Assembly (NCBI GenBank): GCA_016937215.1
Contig: JAFGWI010000115.1
Span: forward strand, 1-39,892
Direction: 5' to 3'
Origin: Spirochaetales bacterium
GTDB lineage: Bacteria > Spirochaetota > Spirochaetia > SZUA-6 > JAFGRV01
Length of the DNA: 39,892 bases
How positions within the stretch are numbered: the stretch's first letter is position 1; every line of letters begins with the position of its first letter. The notes below the pieces were generated by a model. It searched no databases. It was not told the DNA's origin and worked only from the letters and a program-made list of their open reading frames with translations. The position numbers and the translations under genes were made by a program. Positions 17,599-26,722 of this stretch are shown here, piece by piece.

Positions 17599-18158
17599 TA
17601 AAAATCCTCTAAAAACCTGCCGCGGGACAAATCCAGTAGATCATCCTCGGCCTGGCTCTTGTCTTTGAGGTCATTAAAGACCTTGATAGCCACATATTTC
17701 ACGGTCAAGGGTTTTTCAAGGGCCAGACGAATCTGATCCCATTCCCAGCGGGCGTTCTGGGGATCAAGGCTTTGGGGCAAGCCGTATTTTTCTGAGAAAT
17801 CGGCGAACAAAGTAAAATAATCGAGTTTTTCCTGATTCAGTTGAAGGATGATGATGTAGAGCTTTTCATCAAGAAATTGAAAATAGGCGCGGTCGATAAA
17901 TCCCTTACCCTCGCATTCGATGAGGTTCTGGTCGCGGAGAGGCAAAAAGGAAACATCTGGGTCGCCGCGATAATTAAAATGATTATCTTCAAGCAGGGCG
18001 GATTTAACTTCAGCCAGGCTCATGCCCAAAAGGATTTTCCGGTAGCCCTGGGGCGCGGGCTGGTTGCCTCTGGTATTATCACTAAAATCCAGGGTTGATT
18101 GGGCAAAAAGCGTTCCTGCCAGGAGAAGAATCATTAAAAGAAATAATTTGTTTTTCAA
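17598..18158 (-). CDS. Exported hypothetical protein
   Basis: 186 aa with a TTG start at 18158, supported by AAAGGA nine bases upstream and by a signal peptide beginning immediately (KNKLFLLMILLLAGTLFAQ). The mature part has 'YRKILLGMSLAEVKSALLEDNHFNYRGDPDVSFLP' and 'YFQFLDEKLYIIILQLNQEKLDYFTLFADFSEKYG'. That layout resembles small periplasmic proteins with a 'G.s..eVk..L' motif found in treponemes. I cannot assign a function. Its stop codon abuts repeat copy 3, and the next gene upstream is divergent. Confidence 0.75.
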   Translation of the reverse strand: MKNKLFLLMILLLAGTLFAQSTLDFSDNTRGNQPAPQGYRKILLGMSLAEVKSALLEDNHFNYRGDPDVSFLPLRDQNLIECEGKGFIDRAYFQFLDEKLYIIILQLNQEKLDYFTLFADFSEKYGLPQSLDPQNARWEWDQIRLALEKPLTVKYVAIKVFNDLKDKSQAEDDLLDLSRGRFLEDF

Positions 18159-18301
18159 ACCGGTTTTTCCTTTCGCCTGCTATGATTATCGGTATCAGCC
18201 CTCTGAAATTAAAGCCTTGGAAAGCGGAATACCCTGCAAAGGGTTTGAAATAATATTTCATGGCTTTGATTTTATTTTTCCTGTGGGTTACAATGGAGGC
18301 T

Positions 18302-19981
18302 ATGAAAAGGCTTGCGAATATTTTAATCCTTTCACTGATGGTTCTCTTTATTAGCGGATGCGCCTCCTCCAGGGGCAATACTTACGATAATACCCAGAAC
18401 GCGGACAAGAATGATAACAAAGCAAAAACCGAGACAACAACTAATAGCAATTCCACCTCCTCCACTTCTGAAACCGAAGAAAAGGAAGTGGTTGAGGATA
18501 TAAAAACCCTTGTTTTTACCATCAATTCCAGCCCCCAGGGTGCCGCGGTTTATCTTGACAACCGCTATGCCGGGAAAACGCCCCTTGAATTGTATCAGGA
18601 AGATGGCTATGGATTCGGCAGTTACGAAATTCGTCTGGAATTGACGGGTTATTACAGTTATCAGGGTTATTTTAACTGCACATCCACTGGCCAGTCTTTT
18701 CATTTTAAGCTGGAACAAATAACTGGTTTTCTGGAGCTTGAAAGTGATTCCGAGGTTTACCACATCAGCCTTGATGGCAGGGCTATTTCAAGGGGAAAAC
18801 AAAGGCTGGGAATCGGGCGTTACCGTCTCCGGGCTTATGCCTTTGGCTATGTTGAGGAAAACCAGGATATTGTGATTGAAGAGAACCAAACAACCCGGAT
18901 TTATGTTTCACTCCCTCCCGCGGCCTTTGAGATCTCCCGGTTAGGCCCGTCAAAGTCCCGGTTTAATCCCCAGAATCCCGGCAGCTTCAGTCAGGTAGAG
19001 ATTTCCTTTCATGTTACCAGTTTCGGCCGGGCCGAAATTTTTATCTACGGCCCCGATAATCAGGAGGTTTTTCAAAAAAATATTTCCGCTTTTTTTGAAG
19101 AAAATCAGCGTTTTTTCTGGAACGGCCGAAAAGAGGGCATCATACTCCCTGATGGGCAATACCGAATTTTGATCAAAGCCATTGATGAACGCGGCGGTGA
19201 CGAGCATATTTTAAGCAGCATTGTCAATATAGACAGTTCCCTGGCTTTGAATTACAGGTCCATCCTGAGCGGACAGAGTGGTACTCTTCTTACAGCCTGT
19301 ACCGACCAGATGGCCGAAGATTACGCCCAAATTTCCGGCCTTTTTCTCGGCCATATTGGCGAAGACGGCTCCCTAAGGGCTCCTCTGGCTCTTGGTTTTC
19401 GCCTGGGGCTTTATAAGGAAACAGAACTCACTTTGCAAACCACCGTTATTGCAAGGGACGCAGCCTATTTACCCTTTTTTCTTTCTGCTGGTGTCAGAAC
19501 ACTTCTTTTCCGCGGAGCCGGCGATTTTACACTAAGCAGCGCGGCCCAGCTCAAGGGGGTTTTTCATTATGGCACAGGAGCTGATACTCTAAGCCTTTAT
19601 ACAGGACTTAGCTTGAGCCTGCCCCTGCAATTTCAGCTTGGCCCGCTATCGCTGATTCTTCAACCGGATATTGCCATCGGCCCATGGGAGATTACTTATA
19701 CAGCTGATTATGACAGCCATACTGCTTTTTTTGCCTGGGCTTACGGCCGGGCCGCGCTTTTATTCGACCATAGGGGCTTCACAACAGCCCTTTCCGCGGC
19801 TGTCCGAACCCTGAGCTTTGACAAGGGTTTTGCTCTTGCCTGGCCCATGCAGATGGGGGCGGAATTTCATTTTTTCATTCCCGGGTCTCAAACGCTAATT
19901 TCCTTTTCCGCATTGGGCGAGTTTGATTCAATTGAAAGCTGGTATATTATGGGGGGATTGGGATTTAATTTCCTGATGTAA
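18302..19981 (+). CDS. Lipoprotein with PEGA domains, FlgD-like Ig domain and a C-terminal barrel-like region
   Basis: 559 aa from the ATG at 18302, which has GGAGG four bases upstream; earlier in-frame codons would spoil the lipoprotein signal. Lipobox FISGC (lipidated cysteine near residue 20) is followed by a low-complexity Asn/Thr/Glu stretch. A PEGA domain starts around TLVFTINSSPQGAAVYLDNRYAGKTPLEL, and a second, weaker one follows. A FlgD-type Ig segment (FNPQNPGSFSQVEISFHVTSFGRAEIFIYG..FWNGRKEGIILPDGQYRI) comes next. The last 250 residues alternate polar and hydrophobic strands and end in FLM, as in outer-membrane barrels. It is probably an outer-membrane surface or structural protein. 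Confidence 0.75.
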   Translation: MKRLANILILSLMVLFISGCASSRGNTYDNTQNADKNDNKAKTETTTNSNSTSSTSETEEKEVVEDIKTLVFTINSSPQGAAVYLDNRYAGKTPLELYQEDGYGFGSYEIRLELTGYYSYQGYFNCTSTGQSFHFKLEQITGFLELESDSEVYHISLDGRAISRGKQRLGIGRYRLRAYAFGYVEENQDIVIEENQTTRIYVSLPPAAFEISRLGPSKSRFNPQNPGSFSQVEISFHVTSFGRAEIFIYGPDNQEVFQKNISAFFEENQRFFWNGRKEGIILPDGQYRILIKAIDERGGDEHILSSIVNIDSSLALNYRSILSGQSGTLLTACTDQMAEDYAQISGLFLGHIGEDGSLRAPLALGFRLGLYKETELTLQTTVIARDAAYLPFFLSAGVRTLLFRGAGDFTLSSAAQLKGVFHYGTGADTLSLYTGLSLSLPLQFQLGPLSLILQPDIAIGPWEITYTADYDSHTAFFAWAYGRAALLFDHRGFTTALSAAVRTLSFDKGFALAWPMQMGAEFHFFIPGSQTLISFSALGEFDSIESWYIMGGLGFNFLM

Positions 19982-20065
19982 AGTCATAAGGTCATGAAAA
20001 ACCAAAGAGAAAAAAGCATTTTGACCGGTAAAACAGGGTGAATGCTCCCTGGAAAACAATTCTTT

Positions 20066-21091
20066 CTAGCTGCCGGCTTCTGCTAAGCGTATTTCAGTTG
20101 AAAATTCAGGCGCGTCAAAAATACGGTGAATAATGGTGTCAACCAGCTGATGATAGTCATAATCTGCTTGTTCGCCCTTGGATTTGATAAAATGACTGGC
20201 CAATTCTTCTATCATTATTGCGCCCAGGGTGGTGGCATGGATTCCATCATAACTGAGGTAATATCCATTAATTTCAGCAATTTTATCAAAACTCCGTCTT
20301 ATCATGAGTGAAAAAATTTTCAGAATATTTTTTTTCATATAGGCTGTGGGTCTCCGGTTTTCAATCAATTTCAGAAATCGATTCTGCAATTCATTCAGAG
20401 GCAGATAGAATAAACCGTATTTCACCGCATAATGCCGAATAATTTCGCTATAGTCCGCTGCCATTTGGTTCATGGGCGAGTCCAGATCTTCTCCTAACAG
20501 GGGTAATGAAAAAATAGCGATTTTGGCTTTTGTTTGCCGTTTAAGTTTCACGATCATCTTTCCAAGATTTTTTTTGAAAAATGCCTTGTCCGGTTTCTGG
20601 GGCAATTGCTGGATTTTCACATACTGCTCATTCATTTTTTCGTTTTTTTGGGAATTCACGTCATTGGTGCCAATCAAAATTGTGATGTAATCGGGCCGGA
20701 ATTCGATGCAATCGTGCCAAAGGCGTTTATACAGATTATAGGCCAGGTTTCCATTGATTCCGGAATTGATAAAATGATATTGCTCCTTGAAATGGTCCTG
20801 AAGACGTTCAACATAATTGGTGCTGATCATTCCCTGGGTAATGGAATCACCACAGCAGACAACCACAGGCAAATGGCGGTGAATCAGTAATTGCAAAAGC
20901 TGCATTTCCATGGCTTTAAGCAGGCTTTCATCAAGATTCAATACCGGTACAAATTGTTTGGGTAAAGGAAAACGCCGTGTCAGCTTACCATAAAGGCGGA
21001 TTCGGTGATAGCGGGCAATATAATTATAATAAAAAATAATGGAGCCGAACAAAAGCAACAGAATCACAATAAAAAGAATAACTAACAACAT
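20066..21091 (-). CDS. Membrane-anchored SGNH/GDSL hydrolase
   Basis: 341 aa. A single N-terminal membrane helix (LLVILFIVILLLLFGSIIFYYNYIA) is followed by an SGNH esterase fold. Block I is GDSITQG (nucleophile Ser), block II NSGINGN, block III IGTND and block V DGIH, so the catalytic set is complete. Such enzymes deacylate or deacetylate lipids or glycans. Its orientation and target are unknown; by analogy it may edit an envelope glycan or lipid. No Shine-Dalgarno is evident before the ATG. It stands alone, convergent with the PEGA lipoprotein gene and with a folded repeat upstream. Confidence 0.85.
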   Translation of the reverse strand: MLLVILFIVILLLLFGSIIFYYNYIARYHRIRLYGKLTRRFPLPKQFVPVLNLDESLLKAMEMQLLQLLIHRHLPVVVCCGDSITQGMISTNYVERLQDHFKEQYHFINSGINGNLAYNLYKRLWHDCIEFRPDYITILIGTNDVNSQKNEKMNEQYVKIQQLPQKPDKAFFKKNLGKMIVKLKRQTKAKIAIFSLPLLGEDLDSPMNQMAADYSEIIRHYAVKYGLFYLPLNELQNRFLKLIENRRPTAYMKKNILKIFSLMIRRSFDKIAEINGYYLSYDGIHATTLGAIMIEELASHFIKSKGEQADYDYHQLVDTIIHRIFDAPEFSTEIRLAEAGS

Positions 21092-21165
21092 ATTGGGTTA
21101 ATTTATATCAAATATAGAAAAAATATTCTATCAAAAAATTGTATTTATTGAGCTAATAATCTATA

Positions 21166-21318
21166 GGGGGTTGCCCCAGCCCTGAAGGGGCTCTGGCCGG
21201 GCTCTGCGCCACTTTGGCTATCGCCTCCGAAGGTTTTTGGTCGGAAGTTATCCGACCAAAAACGCTTTGCCAAGGCATTTTTGAAAAAATGCCTTGCCAT
21301 GGCTTTGATCCCTAACCC
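21166..21318 (-). repeat. Structured intergenic repeat, copy 4 (minus strand, altered outer stem)
   Basis: On the minus strand it starts GGGTTAGGGATCAAAG and ends GGGGCAACCCCC. The outer stem is GGGTT/AACCC instead of GCGTT/AACGC, a change on both sides. Hairpin I: GGCAAGGCATTTTT with AAAAATGCCTTGGC (one mismatch). Hairpin II: GTTTTTGGTCGG/CCGACCAAAAAC around ATAACTT. CCTTCGGAGG and AGAGCCCGGCC linkers are conserved. Confidence 0.88.
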
Positions 21319-21420
21319 ATTAAACTGAAGGAAAAGCAATAAGCCAAAAAAAAGGCGAAAATTTATCTCACCCCTTTTTACACAAGAAGCCGCGGGATAC
21401 CCCAGGCTCCTTTGGAAAAG

Positions 21421-22497
21421 CTATTTTACAGATGGTCGTAAGGTAAATTTAATGAGGGTGCCTGGAAAATGATTGTTTTCAATCCAGACATGGCCTCCGT
21501 GTTTTTGAATGATTTTATAAACAATATTCATGCCCATTCCAAAATGATCAGCACCGCCACGGGAAGCCTGAGAAAAGGCTTCAAAGGCCTTTTCCTGAAA
21601 ATCCTCGGGAATTCCCGGCCCGTTATCCTTTACCCAGAAGACCCCGTCATCCATACCCACATGGATCACCAGATTTTCAGTTAGCTTACAGTGCTCAAGA
21701 CAATTATTGATTAAATTGGAAAAAACCTGAATCAACCTGATGCGATCGCAGCGGTAATGGGTCTGCTTAAAATCAAAATTGAGCACTGCATTTTGGGATT
21801 CGGCTTTGCTGTTAAAATTATTGATCAGCATTTGAATGATTTCTTCCATGCTGTTTTCCTGAATTTCAAGGCTGCCTGTGGCAATGCGCGAAGTATCAAG
21901 CAAAACCTTTACCAGATTGTTCATCATGCGCACATTCACATGAATGCGGTCAAGGCAATGGATGGTTTCAGGGTTTTCAATATCTACCAGCTTTTTTCTT
22001 TCCAGCTTCGAGAGAAAGCCTTCAATCGAAACAAGGGGGGCCCGAAGGTCGTGGGACAATGCGTAAATAACATGCTCGTATTCTTTATTCAGCCTTTCAA
22101 GACGTTTATTGGTCTGATAAAGATTTTCAACATCATAGGCAATTTCAACCGCGCCAATGACCTTGCCCTTTTCATCAAGCACAGGCATCACTGTGATGCT
22201 TAAATGAACAGGGAGCTCAACACCCTTTTGAATGGAAATATATTCCTTGTTTTGTTCCAGAGATTTGTTCTCCATGGCCCTGGCAGCCACGCAAAAGGGA
22301 CAGCGCATTCCGTATTCTTCAAATACATCATAACATTTCATCCCTGTCTTAATATGGGGATTATTGTCACGCTTTTCCTTGTTCATAAAGAGAATATTAT
22401 ATTCGGTATCAATAAACATGATGCCAGGCGCCATGCTGTCAAGAATGAAGCTAAGAAGAGGCGGAGGATTAAAAAAATGTTCGCTTACAGGATCCAT
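21421..22497 (-). CDS. PAS-domain histidine kinase with PAS cysteine cluster
   Basis: 358 aa, soluble. An N-terminal PAS domain (about 12-125) contains C55, C66 and C69 (MKCYDVFEEYGMRCPFC), a CxxC-type cluster seen in some redox- or metal-responsive PAS domains. A short coiled coil leads to the phosphoacceptor helix with H149 (YALSHDLRAPL). The ATPase domain has the N box (NLINNCLEHC), G1 (VKDNGPGIP), F (FEAFSQASRGG) and G2 (GMGMNIVYKI) boxes. It is the last gene of the operon starting at 26722, eight bases after the receiver gene, and is probably that receiver's partner. Confidence 0.92.
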   Translation of the reverse strand: MDPVSEHFFNPPPLLSFILDSMAPGIMFIDTEYNILFMNKEKRDNNPHIKTGMKCYDVFEEYGMRCPFCVAARAMENKSLEQNKEYISIQKGVELPVHLSITVMPVLDEKGKVIGAVEIAYDVENLYQTNKRLERLNKEYEHVIYALSHDLRAPLVSIEGFLSKLERKKLVDIENPETIHCLDRIHVNVRMMNNLVKVLLDTSRIATGSLEIQENSMEEIIQMLINNFNSKAESQNAVLNFDFKQTHYRCDRIRLIQVFSNLINNCLEHCKLTENLVIHVGMDDGVFWVKDNGPGIPEDFQEKAFEAFSQASRGGADHFGMGMNIVYKIIQKHGGHVWIENNHFPGTLIKFTLRPSVK

Positions 22498-22504
22498 GAT
22501 ACAC

Positions 22505-22948
22505 CTAACTTGTCAAGTCGCTGATCCAGGCCCAATATTTACCCAGACCCTTTACTTTCTGCATAAAAACTTCAAATTCAACCGGCTTTACAATGTAATC
22601 ATTGGTGCCAAGAAGGGCGCCGCGTTCTATATCTTCTTTATTGCCTGTAGTGGTCAATAAAATAACCGGAATACGCTTTAATTCTTCCGATTGCTTTATT
22701 TCCTCTAGAATTTCAAACCCGTTTTTTTTGGGTAATTTGACATCAAGTAAAATCAGGTCTGGCCGCGGCGATTCCTGGGGGTTTTCATATTTTTTTCTGC
22801 GAAAAAGGTAATCAAGGGCCTCTTCACCATCACTGACAACTCGAATGGTTTTGACTAAATCAACTTCCAAAAGCGCGTCCTGGGTAAGTTCAATATGATC
22901 AGGATTGTCCTCGACCAAAAGTATGACATCGAGCTGCTTAATTTTCAT
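22505..22948 (-). CDS. Rcp1-type single-domain response regulator
   Basis: 147 aa, a lone receiver domain. The acidic pocket is VEDN and the phosphoacceptor is D69 (LILLDVKLPKKNG). T/S (LLTTTG) and K (IVKPVEF) residues complete the active site. The insertion between the third strand and the phosphoacceptor (FRRKKYENPQESPRPD) is typical of the Rcp1 family that pairs with PAS/phytochrome kinases. With no output domain it must work through protein contacts or as a phosphorelay intermediate. GGAGGA precedes the ATG, overlapping the end of the upstream kinase gene. Confidence 0.94.
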   Translation of the reverse strand: MKIKQLDVILLVEDNPDHIELTQDALLEVDLVKTIRVVSDGEEALDYLFRRKKYENPQESPRPDLILLDVKLPKKNGFEILEEIKQSEELKRIPVILLTTTGNKEDIERGALLGTNDYIVKPVEFEVFMQKVKGLGKYWAWISDLTS

Positions 22949-22950
22949 GC

Positions 22951-24135
22951 TTATCCTCCGACATTGGTTGTTTTATCAATAGCTTTAATTAGCGATGCTG
23001 GAAAATCCAGTTTAACACAAAGCCCTGTGGATTGAAAGGGGTCAATCAAGTTTATGCCCCCTTTGTGAGCCATCATAATCCGTTTGGCAAATGTCAGCCC
23101 TAATCCGCTCCCGGCGATTTCCTTTTCTTTTAGACGTTCCATTGGTTCGAAGATCAAATCACGGTGCTGCTCCTCGATTCCAATGCCCTGGTCTTCGATG
23201 TAGATAAAGAAGTGTTCACCACAGGTCTCTCCCCATAAGCGGCAAAAGCCGCTTTGCTCATGAAAGGTGTATTGAGCGGCATTTTTAAAAAGCTGATAAA
23301 ACAGCTGTTTAAGCTGGGCCGGGTCACCTGTAATTTTCAGATTCAAATTTTCGTTAATATCACATTGAAAATCTTCATCCAGTTCATTTTTAACCATTCT
23401 GCAGGCATAAAAAAGGATATCATACAAAAACAATTCTTTACGAGTCATATTGTTTTCATCGATAAGCAGCATTTTGGTCACATCTTCGATAAGTTGATGC
23501 ATCATGGAAACATTGGCTGTAATGCGATTCAGATAGTGTCGGCCTTTTTTATCTATGGTTTCATAATAATTCCGCTGTAGTTTGGATACAAAACCAATGA
23601 TCGACCAAAGCGGCGATTGAAGATGGTGGGTCGCGCCATCGATGAATTCACTGAGTTTTTTATAATTTTCACGATTGGCATCAGCCTTTTCCCGCAATTG
23701 ACGGTTTAAATTAAGTAAATGTTCTTCATAGTGCCGGGCCATCATGACTTCATTGTTCAAAACAAGCTCTGATAATCTTTGAAGATACTCGGTGCGCATG
23801 CCAAAGGCATCAGGATAAACCGAACGAAACAATTCCCTGGCTGTTGTCATGAATGAAGCGTTGATGAATTCCAATTTGGAAAGCAAAAAGCCTTCTTTGA
23901 TTTTTTCAGTAACAAGGCTTTTAAGATATTGGTTGGAATGACAAAAAACATCCTCCCTGATATCATGCAAATAAACATCAAAGAGCTTTTGAAAATCAGC
24001 TTCTGCCAAGCCCAGGCTAACCCTCTGGTTTTGAACTTTAAAAATACCATCCAGCTTTGACTGCCAATTCCGGATAAAAACCTCGCGATTTTCCTGTAAA
24101 AATTCATTTATTTCCGGCCAGGCTGAATCACTCAC
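22951..24135 (-). CDS. Histidine kinase with RsbRD-like N-terminal helical domain
   Basis: 394 aa, soluble, GTG start at 24135 inside a GTGA overlap with the upstream gene's stop, preceded by GGAGA. Residues 8-140 are an all-helical domain resembling the RsbR N-terminal globin-like sensor (FLQENREVFIRNWQSKL). A coiled coil follows, then a phosphoacceptor motif with H170 (GATHHLQSPLW; the usual Asp after His is replaced by His). N box (QLFKNAAQYT), G1 (YIEDQGIGIEE), F box and G2 (AGSGLGLTFAKRI) are present. The same kind of helical domain occurs in the response regulator at 25661-26722. Confidence 0.85.
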   Translation of the reverse strand: MSDSAWPEINEFLQENREVFIRNWQSKLDGIFKVQNQRVSLGLAEADFQKLFDVYLHDIREDVFCHSNQYLKSLVTEKIKEGFLLSKLEFINASFMTTARELFRSVYPDAFGMRTEYLQRLSELVLNNEVMMARHYEEHLLNLNRQLREKADANRENYKKLSEFIDGATHHLQSPLWSIIGFVSKLQRNYYETIDKKGRHYLNRITANVSMMHQLIEDVTKMLLIDENNMTRKELFLYDILFYACRMVKNELDEDFQCDINENLNLKITGDPAQLKQLFYQLFKNAAQYTFHEQSGFCRLWGETCGEHFFIYIEDQGIGIEEQHRDLIFEPMERLKEKEIAGSGLGLTFAKRIMMAHKGGINLIDPFQSTGLCVKLDFPASLIKAIDKTTNVGG

Positions 24136-25643
24136 TGAATTATCTCCGGTTTCTTTTTAATAGGTATTTTTATCGAAAAGGTAGTTCCCGACTCCCGTTC
24201 AGATTCAACTTCAATGGTCCCCCCAAGGGACGAAACCATTTGCAAAGCCACAGCCAGTCCCAAACCGGTTCCTTTTCCCGGTGGTTTGGTGGTTTTAAAG
24301 GCTTCAAATATATGAGGTTTTATATCTTCCGATATGCCATGGCCATTATCTTCAATATCAATACAAATAAAATTCTTGGTTCGATAGGTTTTAATTAGGA
24401 TTTGCCCCCCTCTTTCAGGCAGGGCGTCCCGGGCATTGTTCACAATATTCAAAATGGCCTGCTCCAGATGAAGGGGCGAAAAATACAAAGGGGGAATGTC
24501 GTCAGCCAGTTCCACATCAATCGACGCCATTTTTGATTTGACTGCATCGCCTACCAGCTCCACAACCTGCAGAACCACATCATTCACAAAACCGTAGGAA
24601 AAAACAGGGGCTTGTTGGTTTCGGGAATAATCCAGAAGGTGCCTGGTTAAGGCATTCAATCGCTGGAGCCTGTTCTTAATTTCCTTGATAAAAGTGGAGA
24701 TTTTTTCCCGGGCTTCCTTATCAACGGTAACCCTGGAACGTATATTTATCTCAAGCAAGGAGATCCCATTTTGAATGCCGGAAATATAATTCTTAATCTG
24801 ATGGGCTATACCGGCGGCCAACTCACCCAGGGCCTGCATTCTTTCTATTTGCTGAAGCGTGGAATTCATTTGCAGTTCGTTTTCGATGTCCCTGAAAACC
24901 AGTGCATAACCTATATCATTATTATAGCGGTCGCGTAAGGCTTGAATATTGGCCAGGGTCGGAATAATTCGGTCTGCTACTTTGAGTTCCAGTTTGATAT
25001 TATAGGCATTCTGCAAAGCTGATGTTTGTTCAATCGCCTGACTCAGGGATTTCTGATCACGTTCCCTGGCCAGCAATTCATTAATATTTCTTCCTTCAAG
25101 CTCATAGGAATTCTGCTTTGTTTTACTTTCAAAACAGCGGTTTACATTCTGAATTTTCAGATTATTATCTATAGTTAAAACCATGTCAAAACTGCCGGAA
25201 ACAATCTGTTTCGACGATTCCTGTTCAAATTCGATGAGTTCCTCAAGCAGCTTTTCTTTTTCAGGATCATGGCCGATCACCAGCAGGGCCACCCCGGTCT
25301 TTTCCAGAAAACCACCATCACGATACTCACAACTCAGGGTTTTCCGGTTTTTACTCCGGCGGGTGACTATATCGATGCGTATATGATTATCCTTTTGTTC
25401 CTTCATGAACTGGATAAAAGACATTTCCTGCTTGATCAAATTACCAACCAGATAATGATGAAGATATTCGGTAATCTTCTGCCCTACAATATCCTCGGCC
25501 CTCTCTTCGCACAAACGGGAAAATTCACTGTCCACATAAAGAATAACATCATCCTCGTTCAAAGCAAAAACAAGGCTTTTGTCGATTTCAAAATCCTTTT
25601 TGGAGGGTTTAGCTTCTTCCATGACTCTCTCTGTAAAAACCAA
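24132..25643 (-). CDS. NtrB-like histidine kinase with tandem PAS domains
   Basis: 503 aa, soluble. The start is taken as the TTG at 25643 because GAGGA lies nine bases upstream; an ATG at 25622 is also possible. PAS-like regions cover about 22-130 (LVFALNEDDVILYVDSEFSRLC) and 145-255 (FDMVLTIDNNLKIQNVNRCFE..GYALVFRDIE). The phosphoacceptor is H281 in LAAGIAHQIKNYISGI, the form typical of NtrB/ZraS-type kinases. N box (AILNIVNNARDAL), G1 (DIEDNGHGISE), F (FEAFKTTKPPGKGTGLGLAVALQM) and G2 are complete. It follows the response regulator gene by 17 bases. Confidence 0.93.
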   Translation of the reverse strand: MVFTERVMEEAKPSKKDFEIDKSLVFALNEDDVILYVDSEFSRLCEERAEDIVGQKITEYLHHYLVGNLIKQEMSFIQFMKEQKDNHIRIDIVTRRSKNRKTLSCEYRDGGFLEKTGVALLVIGHDPEKEKLLEELIEFEQESSKQIVSGSFDMVLTIDNNLKIQNVNRCFESKTKQNSYELEGRNINELLARERDQKSLSQAIEQTSALQNAYNIKLELKVADRIIPTLANIQALRDRYNNDIGYALVFRDIENELQMNSTLQQIERMQALGELAAGIAHQIKNYISGIQNGISLLEINIRSRVTVDKEAREKISTFIKEIKNRLQRLNALTRHLLDYSRNQQAPVFSYGFVNDVVLQVVELVGDAVKSKMASIDVELADDIPPLYFSPLHLEQAILNIVNNARDALPERGGQILIKTYRTKNFICIDIEDNGHGISEDIKPHIFEAFKTTKPPGKGTGLGLAVALQMVSSLGGTIEVESERESGTTFSIKIPIKKKPEIIQ

Positions 25644-25660
25644 TGACGGATTTCCTCATT

Positions 25661-26722
25661 TTATAAATAATCCTCAAGAATTTTCCGGCTCTGGTTTTCA
25701 AAATCAAGAATACGCTGTTTGACTGTTGTAAAATCAGATGCCATCTTTTGTATCAACGACTTTTTTTCATCTTCCCCTAAGGACGATAGCTTCATCAAAT
25801 CTGATTCCAGTTTTTCAATCGGACCATAAATCAAGCCGCGTAAACGTGTGAGTAATTCAAAATTGGCAGAGTGCTTTTCAATTTTTCTGACTCTTTCCAC
25901 TGATTTATCGATGATTCTCTCGTATTCACGACTCACTACAATATCATTGGCATCGACAATCCAGTTTATCTGATCAAGAAGGGTTGAACCGGATTTAAAT
26001 TCATTGGGAAATTTGTCAACCAAAATATCATGGGCTATTTCCCTGAAGGTTATATTCAGTAATTCTATATGCAGAAGAAGATCCTCTTGCGACTCCTGCT
26101 GCAGGATATAGGTTTTTAAAAAATCGATAGTGCGGCTGATTTCATCCTGATTCAGGTCTGATACAAAGGCATCGAAGAGCTCGCTGTATTGCTCATCTGT
26201 AATTTGAAAACTATGGGTCAACTTTAAGTGTTCTTCCTGTGCCTGGATTTTATCTTTCCAGCGCTGCAAAAAGCGTTCTTTTATTTCAATAAAAAAAGAA
26301 ATCATTTTACGTTTAATTTCGGAATAGGAAATGCGGTTTTTGGTTGTCAGGCTTTGAACAATATAAACAATGCGGTCGAGAAATTTGTTATCCAGGGTTT
26401 TACGCACATAATCCTTGGCACCAACTTTCATGACACGAACGGCAATATCTTCACTTCCGTAGGCAGTTACAATGATCACAGGTATATCGGGATATTTTGT
26501 TGCAATTTCCTGAATAGTGAGAATGCCTTCATGAAGTTTGCTGAGATTATAATCGAGAATCACCACATCAAAACGTTCGATACCTAATTTTTCAAAAAGC
26601 CCCTCACGGGTTTCAGTACCAACAACCTCATAATTAGCGCCGCTAAGAGCATCTGTCAATAATTCGAGATGATCTATATTATCTTCAGCAATTAAGATGC
26701 GGGCATTATTACCACTTTTCAT
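25661..26722 (-). CDS. Response regulator: receiver plus RsbRD-like helical output
   Basis: 353 aa. Receiver domain 1-125 with EDN, phosphoacceptor D57 (VVILDYNL), T (IVTAYGSED) and K (KDYVRKTLD). The rest is all-helical. Residues about 138-260 (KERFLQRWKDKI..YSELFDAFVSDL) look like the RsbR N-terminal domain also present in the kinase at 22951-24135, followed by a long coiled coil. There is no DNA-binding domain, so signalling presumably works by protein contact. It is the first gene of the four-gene operon; GGAGCC precedes the ATG. Confidence 0.85.
   Translation of the reverse strand: MKSGNNARILIAEDNIDHLELLTDALSGANYEVVGTETREGLFEKLGIERFDVVILDYNLSKLHEGILTIQEIATKYPDIPVIIVTAYGSEDIAVRVMKVGAKDYVRKTLDNKFLDRIVYIVQSLTTKNRISYSEIKRKMISFFIEIKERFLQRWKDKIQAQEEHLKLTHSFQITDEQYSELFDAFVSDLNQDEISRTIDFLKTYILQQESQEDLLLHIELLNITFREIAHDILVDKFPNEFKSGSTLLDQINWIVDANDIVVSREYERIIDKSVERVRKIEKHSANFELLTRLRGLIYGPIEKLESDLMKLSSLGEDEKKSLIQKMASDFTTVKQRILDFENQSRKILEDYL

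Noticed and set aside
18265-18293. TTGATT-N17-TACAAT as promoter for the PEGA lipoprotein
   Set aside because: Its transcription start would fall after the strong GGAGG ribosome binding site, so it does not fit the start at 18302.
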